Numbered from the stretch's first letter, positions 1 through 6,951 are shown. The stretch: 12,985 nucleotides of DNA from Candidatus Limnocylindrales bacterium (GCA_031292335.1 JARLHH010000334.1:1-12985); one strand, 5' to 3'. Numbers and translations: made by a program. Notes: a model not told the origin generated them from the sequence alone.

Positions 1-54
1 CCGCCGGCGCGCCCGCTAGCGCGCTCCCAGCGAGCCGGGAAAGGCACGCTGCCC

Positions 55-936
55 GTGCACGTCACGTTCCTTGGGCTGGGCTTGATCGGCGGTTCCGTGG
101 CGCTCGCCCTGCACGACGCGGGGGGCTGGACTGCGGCCGCCTGGAGCCCCGCGGGCGCAGGACCGGCCCGCGCGCTGGCTTCGGGTGTCGTCGATGCTGC
201 GCCCTCGACGCTGGCCGCCGCGCTCGCCGACGCGGACCTGGTGATGCTGGCGGCGCCCCCGACCGCCTGCCTGGCCCTGCTGGACCGCCTGCGCGACGAA
301 GCCCGGGAGGCGCTTCCGCGAGCGGCCGTCGTGACCGACGTGGCAAGCACGAAGGGCCGCATCACGGCCCGCGCCATCGCGGGCCGCCTTCGCTTCGTGG
401 GGGGCCACCCGATGGCCGGCCGCGAGACGAGTGGCTTCGGGGCGGCGACTGCGGACCTGTTGGTGGGGCGCCCCTGGGTCGTGGTCCCCGGCGACCCGTC
501 GGACGTGGTCGCCATCGAACGTGTCGAGACGCTCGTCCGAGCGACGGGCGCGCGCCCGGTGCGGATGGACGCCGCCGCGCACGACGCGGCCGTGGCGGCG
601 ATCAGCCACCTGCCGCTGGTGGCCGCGGCCGCGCTCGTCGAGGCCGTGGCGGGGGCCGCCGGCGAGGTGTCATCTTCCGACTGGCCTGCGGCAGCGGCCC
701 TGGCGGCGTCGGGCTGGCGCGACGCGACACGTTTGGCACGCGGGAGCGCCGAGATGGGAGCCGGGATCGCCGCGACGAACGCCGCCGCGCTCACGGCCCG
801 TCTGCGGGCCTACCGCGATCGCCTCGACGCCTGGATCGCGCTGCTTGATGCGACCGGGCCCGACGGGATGCCGGACGAGGCCGCCATCCGGGCGCGCCTG
901 GAGGCGGCGCACGCGCGCCTGGACCGCCGGAGCTGA
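55..936 (+). CDS. tyrA: Prephenate dehydrogenase (TyrA)
   Basis: NAD(P)-dependent oxidative decarboxylation of prephenate to 4-hydroxyphenylpyruvate, the tyrosine branch of aromatic amino acid synthesis; cytoplasmic. The 293-residue protein opens with a Rossmann dinucleotide motif GLGLIGGS (residues 7-14). It has TDVASTKG (94-101), the catalytic-site segment GGHPMAGRETSG (116-127, His118 and Glu124), SHLP (184-187) and GWRDATR (220-226, Arg226 for carboxylate binding). Length and motif order fit a monofunctional TyrA without a chorismate mutase or ACT domain. GTG at 55 is the only start codon before the Rossmann strand; the frame is open upstream but holds no other ATG/GTG/TTG. A purine-rich GGGAAAGG at 37-44 could be its ribosome-binding site. 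Odd point: the His that usually follows SHLP is Leu188. The downstream Nudix gene starts 3 bases after the stop, so the two are probably co-transcribed. Confidence 0.93.
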   Translation: MHVTFLGLGLIGGSVALALHDAGGWTAAAWSPAGAGPARALASGVVDAAPSTLAAALADADLVMLAAPPTACLALLDRLRDEAREALPRAAVVTDVASTKGRITARAIAGRLRFVGGHPMAGRETSGFGAATADLLVGRPWVVVPGDPSDVVAIERVETLVRATGARPVRMDAAAHDAAVAAISHLPLVAAAALVEAVAGAAGEVSSSDWPAAAALAASGWRDATRLARGSAEMGAGIAATNAAALTARLRAYRDRLDAWIALLDATGPDGMPDEAAIRARLEAAHARLDRRS

Positions 937-939
937 CGG

Positions 940-1596
940 ATGCCCCAGGCCCGCCCGCGCCGAACGCCGGAGGAGTCCGTCCTGGTGGTCCCACGCGACG
1001 CGCTGATGGCAGTGCCCGGCTGGAAGGGCGTGCTGTGCCGTGGCATGGAGCCCTATCTCGACGTCATCGCCCGCCTCGGGAGGTTCGCGCCGCGGGCGGA
1101 GATGGAGTCGGATCCGCGCTGGAAGCAGGTCATCCCGTACCTGGTCCTGCGGGACGACGAGCACTTCTTCCTGATGCGGCGCACCCGGGCCGGCACCGAC
1201 GCGCGGCTCCACGAGCGCTACTCGATCGGGATCGGCGGGCATCTCAACCCCGGTGACGCGGACCTCACGGGCGGCCTTGCCCGGGAGTGGGCCGAGGAGC
1301 TTGATGCGGCGTTCGTCCCCGAGTTTCGCCTGCTCGGCCTGCTCAACGATGACGAGACGGACGTGGGCCGTGTCCACGTGGGGGTCGTCTTCGTGGCCGA
1401 GGCAATGGGCCGGGCGGTTGCCATTCGGGAGACGGAGAAGCTGGAGGGGCGGTTCGCCGCGCCGAGCGATGTCGCGGCTGTCCGAGACCGGATGGAGTCG
1501 TGGAGCCAGCTCGTGTTCGACTTCATGACCGGCCGCGATCCGGGATTCCGGGGCGGGTCGCCCGGCGCGGGTGACGAGGCGCCTGTGCCGTCCTGA
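940..1596 (+). CDS. Nudix-family hydrolase, COG4112-like predicted phosphoesterase
   Basis: A 218-residue protein resembling the MutT/Nudix 'predicted phosphoesterase' family (COG4112), by recall of its characteristic layout. It has an N-terminal LVVPRDAL segment (residues 15-22), PRAEMESDPRWKQVIPYLVL (51-70), SIGIGGHLNPGD (95-106) and NDDETDVGRVHVGVVF (136-151). The Nudix box is recognisable but degenerate: REWAEEL (115-121) keeps the metal-binding Arg-Glu and Glu-Glu pair (R115, E116, E119, E120), while the upstream Glu of the consensus and the Gly after the EE pair are absent. Substrate unknown; Nudix enzymes cleave nucleoside diphosphates linked to another moiety. Start ATG lies 3 bases after the tyrA stop, with GGAG at 929-932 inside the tyrA end as a likely ribosome-binding site, implying translational coupling. 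The last ~18 residues (Gly/Pro/Ser-rich) look disordered. Family call good, activity uncertain. Confidence 0.82.
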   Translation: MPQARPRRTPEESVLVVPRDALMAVPGWKGVLCRGMEPYLDVIARLGRFAPRAEMESDPRWKQVIPYLVLRDDEHFFLMRRTRAGTDARLHERYSIGIGGHLNPGDADLTGGLAREWAEELDAAFVPEFRLLGLLNDDETDVGRVHVGVVFVAEAMGRAVAIRETEKLEGRFAAPSDVAAVRDRMESWSQLVFDFMTGRDPGFRGGSPGAGDEAPVPS

Positions 1597-1634
1597 TCCG
1601 CGCCCGGGAGGGCCGGCGGGTGCATACTGGCCAT

Positions 1635-1638
1635 GGAG
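1635..1638 (+). promoter_or_regulatory. Ribosome-binding site that fixes the NfeD start
   Basis: GGAG eight bases before ATG 1647 supports that ATG over the in-frame GTG at 1620, which would add nine polar residues ahead of the signal peptide. The nearby CATACT (1623-1628) resembles a -10 box but would leave an mRNA leader of only about a dozen bases, so I do not call it a promoter. Confidence 0.5.
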
Positions 1639-1646
1639 TCACCGAT

Positions 1647-2999
1647 ATGCGCCGATCGACCCCCCTGGTACGCCTCCTCCCGTCCGCCGTGGCCACGCTG
1701 GCGCTTGCGCTGCTGATGCTCGCGGCACCGGCCCGGGCGGCCGGCCCGGCCGTCGTCGTCCTGCCCACGACCGGCGAGGTCGACGGCGTCATGGCCCAGT
1801 ATCTCGTCGACGGGATCGCCCGCGCGGAGCGGGAAGGAGCGCCGGCCGTCCTGGTCGAGCTCAACACGCCGGGCGGCAGCCTGGATGACACGCAGCGGAT
1901 CACCGGCGCATTCCTGGACTCGACCGTGCCGGTGATCGTGTGGGTCGCTCCCGCCGGCGGTCGCGCGGCGAGCGCGGGCACATTCATCACGCTGGCGGCG
2001 AACCTGGTCTACATGGCGCCCGGCACGAACATCGGCGCGGCCAGCCCGGTCGACAGCAGCGGCGCGGACATCACCGGAACGCTCGGCGTCAAGGTCATGA
2101 ACGACGCCGTGGCGAACATCTCGGCGATCGCCCAGGCGCGCGGGCGCCCGGTCGCCTGGGCTGCCTCGACGGTCAGCGACGCGAAGAGCTATACGGCATC
2201 CGATGCGGTCGCGGCCGGGGCCGCCGACGGCATCGCCGCCACGGAGGCGGACGTGCTGGCGTCCGCGAACGGGAAGACGATCAGCGTGGCCGGCGGCGCG
2301 TCGGTCACGCTCGCGCTCGGCGGCGTCTCCACCGAGGTGGTCGGGATGAGCCCGTTCCAGCTCTTCCTGCGCGTCCTGGGCGACCCGAACCTCGCCTTCA
2401 TCCTGTTCCTGCTGGGGGTCCTGCTCCTCGTCTTCGAGCTGGCCAACCCCAACATCGTGACCGGCATTGGCGGGGCGCTGGCCCTCGTCCTGGCCTTCAT
2501 CGGGTTCTCGGACCTCCCGGTGAACGTGGCGGGGCTCCTGCTGGTGAGCTTCGGGGTCATCCTGCTCGCCCTCGAGACGCAGATCCCCAGCCATGGGGTG
2601 CTCACGGTCATCGCCGGCGCCTGCGTGGCGATCGGGGCGGGGACCCTGTACGGCAACCCGGGCGCACCGACGATCCCCGGCGTAGAGGTCGCCTGGCCGG
2701 TGATCGTCGTGGCGGTCGGCCTGACCGTCCTGTTCGGCGTGGTGATCGCGGTGACCGCCTTCCTGGTTCGGCGGATGCGCAACAGCCCCGTGCTGGTGGG
2801 CAGCCTGCGGGTCGCCGGTGAGGCTGCCATCGTGTCGACCGACATCAACCCGCTCGGCACCGTGCACGCGGTGGGCGAGGAATGGACCGCGCGCAGCCTG
2901 GACGGGCGTCCTCTTGCTCGCGGCGCCGCGGTGCGGGTCGTCCGCCAGGACGGCCTGGTCCTGTATGTTTCGCCGGTCGAGCCCCGCCCGGCCACCTGA
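1647..2999 (+). CDS. nfeD: Long NfeD-type membrane serine protease (ClpP-class + NfeD domain)
   Basis: A 450-residue membrane protease of the PH1510/NfeD1a type. From the ATG at 1647 there is a signal peptide (MRRSTPLVRLL then a hydrophobic run ending ALA-like at APARAA, about residues 1-32). A ClpP/SppA-like serine protease domain follows (about 34-235), with NTPGGS (73-78), AASAGTF (107-113) and YMAPGTNIGA (122-131). By alignment in mind with Pyrococcus PH1510-N, the Ser-Lys dyad is Ser109 and Lys149 (in LGVKVMNDA). Three to four hydrophobic segments follow (about 250-375), then a soluble C-terminal OB-fold NfeD domain (about 385-450: GEAAIVSTDINPLGTV, GAAVRVVRQDGLVLYVSP). The protease part should be extracytoplasmic. 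The SPFH gene starts 26 bases downstream; such pairs are the classic stomatin/partner operon, in which the protease trims the stomatin C-terminus. Role inferred: membrane protein quality control. Confidence 0.9.
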   Translation: MRRSTPLVRLLPSAVATLALALLMLAAPARAAGPAVVVLPTTGEVDGVMAQYLVDGIARAEREGAPAVLVELNTPGGSLDDTQRITGAFLDSTVPVIVWVAPAGGRAASAGTFITLAANLVYMAPGTNIGAASPVDSSGADITGTLGVKVMNDAVANISAIAQARGRPVAWAASTVSDAKSYTASDAVAAGAADGIAATEADVLASANGKTISVAGGASVTLALGGVSTEVVGMSPFQLFLRVLGDPNLAFILFLLGVLLLVFELANPNIVTGIGGALALVLAFIGFSDLPVNVAGLLLVSFGVILLALETQIPSHGVLTVIAGACVAIGAGTLYGNPGAPTIPGVEVAWPVIVVAVGLTVLFGVVIAVTAFLVRRMRNSPVLVGSLRVAGEAAIVSTDINPLGTVHAVGEEWTARSLDGRPLARGAAVRVVRQDGLVLYVSPVEPRPAT

Positions 3000-3012
3000 T
3001 CCCGCTGCTCGA

Positions 3013-3018
3013 AAGGAG
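3013..3018 (+). promoter_or_regulatory. Strong ribosome-binding site for the SPFH gene
   Basis: AAGGAG seven bases before GTG 3026, the clearest Shine-Dalgarno in the window. It decides the start: the frame stays open upstream within the end of nfeD, but only GTG 3026 has this site and is followed directly by a membrane segment. Confidence 0.75.
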
Positions 3019-3025
3019 CGCCCGC

Positions 3026-3952
3026 GTGGAAGCCGCCGTCCTGTTCGCGATCATCGTGGCCGTCCTGATCCTCGTCCTGCTCCTGCTGTACCTGTCGGTC
3101 CGGGTGGTGCAGCAGTACGAGAAGATGGTCGTCTTCCGGCTCGGCAAGACCAGCGAGGCGCTCGTCCGCTCGCCGGGCCTGCGTTTCCTGATCCCGATCA
3201 TCGACCGTCCGGTGAAGGTGGATGTCCGCGAGCAGTTCATCGAGGTGCCCAGCCAGACCACGATCACCAAGGACAACGCACCGATCAACGTCGACTTCCT
3301 GATCTACTGGCGGATCAGCGACCCGCTCAAGAGCGTGGTCAACGTGGCGAACTTCAGCGGCGCCCTCCAGGGCGTGGCCACCACGACGCTGCGCGCCGTC
3401 ATCGGCGACATCCTGCTCGACGAGGTCCTCTCCCGGCGCGAGCAGATCAACGAGGTCCTGCGGGTCAAGCTCGACGAGGTCACCGAGCGCTGGGGCGGCA
3501 AGGTGACCACGGTCGAGATCCGCGAGATCACGCCGCCGCGCGACGTCCAGGACGCGATGAACCGCCAGCTCTCCGCCGAGCGGACCCGCCGTGCCGTCAT
3601 CACGGAGTCGGAGGGGAAGCGCCAGTCGGAGATCAACATCGCCGAGGGATCGAAGCAGGCCGCGATCCTCGAGGCGGAGGGCACCCGCCAGGCGCAGATC
3701 CTCAACGCCGAGGGCTTCAGCCAGGCGCTCGAGCGGATCTACGCCGCCGCGTCCGGCATCGACCAGAAGACGATGCTGCTCCAGTACCTGGAGGCGCTCA
3801 AGGCGCTCGGCGCGAGCCCCTCCACGACGGTCGTCATCCCGACGGAGTTCACCCGGTTCCTCGAGCCGCTTGCGCGCACGATTGGCGCCGGTCTCGCCTC
3901 CGGTGCGGAGGCGGGGATTCCCCCGATCGGGCCGGGCGGCGGCGTGGCCTGA
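3026..3952 (+). CDS. SPFH/band 7 (stomatin/slipin-like) membrane protein
   Basis: A 308-residue prohibitin-homology protein, probably an oligomeric membrane scaffold. There is one N-terminal transmembrane helix (residues 4-23), then the SPFH domain beginning VRVVQQYEKMVVFRLGK (25-41) with SPGLRFLIPIIDRP (49-62) and NVDFLIYWRISDP (88-100). A long charged helix follows (about 172-240) with the repeated E-A-E-G pattern (ESEGKRQ, AEGSKQ, EAEGTRQ, NAEGFSQ) typical of coiled-coil assembly in this family. The end has KTMLLQYLEALKALGASPSTTVVIPTEF (248-275), the usual YLExLK...ST.VxP signature, followed by a Gly/Pro/Ala-rich tail. It starts 26 bases after the upstream nfeD protease gene with a strong ribosome-binding site, so the two are almost certainly one operon. 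Known pairs suggest the protease cleaves near the hydrophobic C-terminal TVVIP segment; that is inference here. Confidence 0.92.
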   Translation: MEAAVLFAIIVAVLILVLLLLYLSVRVVQQYEKMVVFRLGKTSEALVRSPGLRFLIPIIDRPVKVDVREQFIEVPSQTTITKDNAPINVDFLIYWRISDPLKSVVNVANFSGALQGVATTTLRAVIGDILLDEVLSRREQINEVLRVKLDEVTERWGGKVTTVEIREITPPRDVQDAMNRQLSAERTRRAVITESEGKRQSEINIAEGSKQAAILEAEGTRQAQILNAEGFSQALERIYAAASGIDQKTMLLQYLEALKALGASPSTTVVIPTEFTRFLEPLARTIGAGLASGAEAGIPPIGPGGGVA

Positions 3953-3963
3953 GCCGGTGACCC

Positions 3964-3993
3964 GGACCGCCGACGCCGGGGCGTCGGCGGTCC
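3964..3993. terminator. Perfect 14-bp inverted repeat, terminator or operator
   Basis: GGACCGCCGACGCC (3964-3977) is the exact reverse complement of GGCGTCGGCGGTCC (3980-3993), separated by only two bases, so the RNA hairpin would have about 13 pairs and a 4-base loop. It sits 12 bases after the SPFH stop, a natural terminator position, but no T-run follows. Instead a -10-like TATGAT begins 3 bases later. It may end the nfeD-SPFH transcript, act as a protein-binding operator for the next gene, or both. Confidence 0.6.
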
Positions 3994-3995
3994 GC

Positions 3996-4001
3996 TATGA
4001 T
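3996..4001 (+). promoter_or_regulatory. Candidate -10 box for the receiver-CpaE gene
   Basis: TATGAT matches the sigma-70 -10 consensus at 5 of 6 positions and stands out in this GC-rich gap. No -35-like hexamer is visible at 16-18 bases upstream, because that position lies inside the 14-bp inverted repeat. A start of transcription near 4008 would give a leader of about 70 bases. If real, the promoter may depend on, or be blocked by, a protein bound at the palindrome. Confidence 0.4.
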
Positions 4002-4077
4002 CGGGCCCGGCTGGTCCAACGCCGGGCCGTCGCGAGGCGACCGCGATGCGGGGCACGAGGGGTACGAGAGGGGTCGG

Positions 4078-5253
4078 ATGTCCGCCAAGATCCTCGTCGT
4101 TGACGACGACCCGAACGTCCAGCGACTGCTGAGCTTCACGCTCAAGCAGGAAGGCTACGAGGTGCTCGTGGCCGGCGATGGAGCCGAGGGGTTCAAGCTC
4201 TGGTCCGAGGAATCGCCGGCGCTCGTCCTGCTCGACGTGATGCTCCCGAAGCTCGACGGCTACCAGGTGGCGACCAAGATCCGGTCGGACGAGGGCGCGT
4301 CCGGCCACGTGCCGATCATCATGCTCACCGCCGAGAGCGAGGTGGAGCAGAAGATCCGCGGCCTGCGGGCCGGAGCGGACGACTACCTGGTCAAGCCGTT
4401 CCACCCGGCCGAGCTCCTGGCCCGGATCAAGAGCCTGCTGGCGCGGTTCGCGCCGCGCGACGTGCTCGTCGGCCGGCCGCCGCTGGGCCGGGTCCTCGCC
4501 TTCTACGGCGCGAAGGGCGGCGTGGGCACGACGACGATCGCGATCAACGTGGCGATCGCGCTCCATCGCGAGCTGGGGCGCAAGGTCTGCCTCGTGGACG
4601 CCAATCTCCAGTTCGGCGATCACCGGGTGTTCATGGATCTGGGGCTCGACCGCAAGAGCGTCGTGGACGTGGTGACCGCCACGGCGATCGACGCCGACCT
4701 GTTCCGGAATGTCGTCGTGAAACATGACTCCGGGGTGGACCTCCTGCTCGCTCCGCCGTCGCCCGAGACGGCCGAGCTGGTCACGAAAGAGCACATGGCA
4801 CACATCCTCGAGACGCTGCGCGGCCTGTACGACTACGTCGTGGTGGACGTGGACAAGCGGCTCGACGACACGAACCTCGGAATCTTCGATGCGGCCGACT
4901 TCCTCTTCGTCGTCATGACGGCGGACCTCTCCTGCCTCAAGAACGTGCGGCTCGTCCTGGAGACCCTGGGTCACATCGGCTACGAGGACGAGCGGGTGAA
5001 GCTGGTGCTCAACCGGTCGAACGCGTTCACCGGGATCAGCGTCAAGAATGCCGAGGGCGCCCTGAAACGTCCGATCGACCACCAGGTCCTCAACGAGTAC
5101 CGGGGTGCCATCAGCGCCCTGAACTCCGGCGCCCCGGTGATGTTCTCGAAGGCGGACTCGCCGCTGGGCCGGTCGTTCCACGACTTCGCGCGCGGAATCG
5201 ACAAGGCGCCCCGGCCGGTGGCGGGGGCGGCGGTCGTGACCACGACACGCTGA
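4078..5253 (+). CDS. Response-regulator receiver fused to CpaE/TadZ-type P-loop ATPase
   Basis: A 391-residue two-domain protein. Residues 4-122 are a receiver domain with all phosphorylation residues: Asp9/Asp10, phospho-acceptor Asp53 (LLDVMLP), Thr84 (MLTA), Lys106 (LVKPF). After a short linker comes a MinD/ParA-superfamily ATPase (about 137-372) with GAKGGVGTTTIAINVA (144-159), a deviant Walker A that keeps signature Lys146 but has Thr where MinD has the second Lys, as in CpaE/TadZ. VDANLQFGDH (173-182) is characteristic of CpaE. The Walker B region reads VVVDVDKRLDD (254-264) rather than the usual VVVDTPP. CpaE/TadZ proteins position Tad/Flp pilus machinery, but no tad genes lie in this window, so its target is unknown. 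ATG 4078 has GAGAGGGG at 4066-4073; the upstream in-frame ATG at 3997 overlaps the candidate promoter and is unlikely. The partner histidine kinase is not visible. Confidence 0.88.
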   Translation: MSAKILVVDDDPNVQRLLSFTLKQEGYEVLVAGDGAEGFKLWSEESPALVLLDVMLPKLDGYQVATKIRSDEGASGHVPIIMLTAESEVEQKIRGLRAGADDYLVKPFHPAELLARIKSLLARFAPRDVLVGRPPLGRVLAFYGAKGGVGTTTIAINVAIALHRELGRKVCLVDANLQFGDHRVFMDLGLDRKSVVDVVTATAIDADLFRNVVVKHDSGVDLLLAPPSPETAELVTKEHMAHILETLRGLYDYVVVDVDKRLDDTNLGIFDAADFLFVVMTADLSCLKNVRLVLETLGHIGYEDERVKLVLNRSNAFTGISVKNAEGALKRPIDHQVLNEYRGAISALNSGAPVMFSKADSPLGRSFHDFARGIDKAPRPVAGAAVVTTTR

Positions 5254-5315
5254 TCTCGCGGCGCGGGCGGCCCGCGGAGCAGGCTGTCCGCCGGTAGGGC
5301 GCGGTGCAGCGGGGA

Positions 5316-5347
5316 TTGATCGCGGGATAAGGCCCCCGGGCTAGGGT
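5316..5347 (+). promoter_or_regulatory. Candidate promoter of comM
   Basis: TTGATC (5316-5321) and TAGGGT (5342-5347) are separated by 20 bases, longer than the usual 17. The layout is matched exactly in front of topA: TGATCG, then CTAG 19 bases after the C of TGATC. The TAGGGT ends 7 bases before ATG 5355, so the transcript could start at or very near the start codon. AGGGTGG (5343-5349) could instead act as a weak ribosome-binding site. The rest of the 101-base gap holds only a tight CGCGGGC/GCCCGCG inverted repeat (5262-5276). Confidence 0.35.
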
Positions 5348-5354
5348 GGCCGCC

Positions 5355-6908
5355 ATGCTGGCAACGGTGCTCTCTGCGACGCTCCGCGGCCTCGAAGGTC
5401 GCCCGGTGCGGGTCGAGGTGGACGTCGCTCCCGGCCTGCCTGGATTCACCATCGTCGGCCTCGCCGATGCCGCCCTGCGCGAGTCGCGCGAGCGTGTCCG
5501 GGGCGCGCTGCGCAACGCCGGGTTCGTCCATCCGCCCCGGCGGATCACCGTCAACCTCGCCCCCGCGGACGTTCCGAAGGCGGGCTCGGCGCTGGACCTG
5601 GGGATCGCGATCGCCATCCTGGTCGGCTCGGAGCAGGTCCACCCGCAGGGCCGGTGGGCGTTGCTGGGGGAGCTGGGACTCGGTGGAGAGGTCAGGCCGG
5701 TGCCCGGGCTGCTGCCGATGATCGCGGCCCTCGCCCGGCGCGGGGCCGGGCGCGTGGTGGTGCCGGCGGACGCGCTCGACGAAGCGCGCCTCGTTCCCGG
5801 GATCATCGCCCTGCCGGCCGCCTCGCTCGGCCAGGCCGCGGAGCTGGTCCGAGGCAGGCGCGTGCGCGGGCACGGCCCGATGTCGCGGGCCGAGCTCATC
5901 CCCGAGGAGGCGGAGTCAGTGCCCGGCTCGACCCCGGTGGACGAGAGCTGGCCGGATCTCGCGGACGTGCGGGGCCAGGCGGAGGCACGGCGGGCGCTGG
6001 AGATCGCCGTTGCGGGCGGCCACGCGCTGCTCATGATCGGGGCGCCTGGATCCGGGAAGACGCTGCTCGCCCGGACGATCCCCAGCCTGCTGCCGCCGCT
6101 GGACGCCGCCGAGGCGCAGGAGGCGACCGTGATCGCGTCGGTCGCCGGCGACGGGCCGGTCCGCCGCCTCGTCACCCGGCGCCCGTTCCGGGCGCCCCAC
6201 CACACGGCTTCGTATGCGGCGCTCGTGGGCGGGGGCCCGCGCCTGGCTCCCGGCGAGGTGACCCGCGCGCACCACGGCGTGCTGTTCCTCGACGAGCTGC
6301 CGGAGTTCGATCGGGCGGCCCGGGAGGCGCTCCGCCAGCCGCTCGAGGAAGGCCGCATCGCGATCGCGCGCGTGGGCGGTGCGGTGGAGATGCCGGCCCG
6401 CTTCCAGCTGGTGGCGGCCATGAACCCGTGCCCGTGCGGCTGGGCCGGGGATCCGTCCGGGCGGTGCACCTGCCCCCTCGGCCTTCCGGACCGCTATGCG
6501 GCGCGCGTCTCCGGGCCGTTCCGGGACCGGCTCGACCTCTGGATCGGCGTTCCCCGGGTGGCCCCGCAGGCGTTGCTCGCCCCGGAGGACGGCGAGGCAT
6601 CTGTCCTCGTCGCGGCACGCGTGGCCGCCGTCCGGGTCCGCCAGCTCGAGGCGCGCGGGCGCCTGGCCGGACGGCTGTCGGGCCGCGCGCTGCGGGCCGC
6701 CTGCCTGCTCGACACGGCCGCCGAACGGACCGCGATCGGCCTGGCCGACGCGGCGGGCCTGACCGCGCGGGCCACCGAGCGCCTGCTGCGGGTCGCCCGG
6801 ACGATCGCCGATCTCGACAATGCGGAGCGCGTCCAGGTGCACCACCTGGAGGAAGCCGCGCGCTACCGCGTTCCGGCCATGCCGTCCCTCTCCGCGCGGG
6901 GCGGTTGA
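5355..6908 (+). CDS. comM: ComM/YifB family Mg-chelatase-like AAA+ ATPase
   Basis: A 517-residue ComM (YifB) protein, a hexameric helicase that promotes branch migration during integration of transformed DNA. The N-terminal ChlI-like domain (about 1-165) starts MLATVLSATLRGLEG and contains VEVDVAPGLPGFTIVGL (20-36) and VNLAPADVPKAGSALDL (66-82). The Mg-chelatase AAA+ core follows, with Walker A GAPGSGKT (229-236), FRAPHHTAS (278-286) and Walker B VLFLDE (309-314). The family's cysteine cluster is present: Cys359, Cys361, Cys371 and Cys373 in NPCPCG...CTC. A C-terminal helical domain is also present (about 410-510: RATERLLRVARTIADL). Length is normal. ATG 5355 matches the family N-terminus; an in-frame GTG at 5346 would add only three residues. 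dprA follows immediately, consistent with a DNA-uptake operon, although comM also occurs in bacteria not known to be competent. Confidence 0.94.
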   Translation: MLATVLSATLRGLEGRPVRVEVDVAPGLPGFTIVGLADAALRESRERVRGALRNAGFVHPPRRITVNLAPADVPKAGSALDLGIAIAILVGSEQVHPQGRWALLGELGLGGEVRPVPGLLPMIAALARRGAGRVVVPADALDEARLVPGIIALPAASLGQAAELVRGRRVRGHGPMSRAELIPEEAESVPGSTPVDESWPDLADVRGQAEARRALEIAVAGGHALLMIGAPGSGKTLLARTIPSLLPPLDAAEAQEATVIASVAGDGPVRRLVTRRPFRAPHHTASYAALVGGGPRLAPGEVTRAHHGVLFLDELPEFDRAAREALRQPLEEGRIAIARVGGAVEMPARFQLVAAMNPCPCGWAGDPSGRCTCPLGLPDRYAARVSGPFRDRLDLWIGVPRVAPQALLAPEDGEASVLVAARVAAVRVRQLEARGRLAGRLSGRALRAACLLDTAAERTAIGLADAAGLTARATERLLRVARTIADLDNAERVQVHHLEEAARYRVPAMPSLSARGG

Positions 6909-6940
6909 CGTGCTCGGGGTCGGGCGGGACGGCGCCCGGG

Positions 6941-6945
6941 GGGAG
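6941..6945 (+). promoter_or_regulatory. Ribosome-binding site supporting a dprA start at GTG 6952
   Basis: GGGAG, within a longer G-run, ends six bases before GTG 6952. The competing in-frame starts are GTG 6910, one base after the comM stop and possibly translationally coupled, and ATG 7030, which has no purine-rich site upstream. Confidence 0.4.
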
Positions 6946-6951
6946 TGGCGA

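Noticed and set aside
1..19. Possible tail of an upstream gene (reads RRRAR then TAG)
   Set aside because: Only five codons are visible, and every complete gene in the window stops with TGA, so there is no way to support it.
1218..2867. 549-codon open frame on the minus strand across the Nudix and nfeD genes
   Set aside because: The translation is Arg/Gly/Asp/His-rich low complexity with no domain. It mirrors the GC-rich third positions of well-identified plus-strand genes.
3997..4077. Upstream ATG 3997 as start of the receiver-CpaE gene
   Set aside because: It lies inside the candidate -10 box, has no ribosome-binding site, and adds 27 residues unlike the family, whereas MSAKILVVDDD at 4078 is a standard receiver start.
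5262..5276. CGCGGGC/GCCCGCG inverted repeat after the receiver-CpaE gene as a terminator
   Set aside because: The arms are separated by one base, leaving only about five stable pairs, and no T-run follows. Too weak to call.
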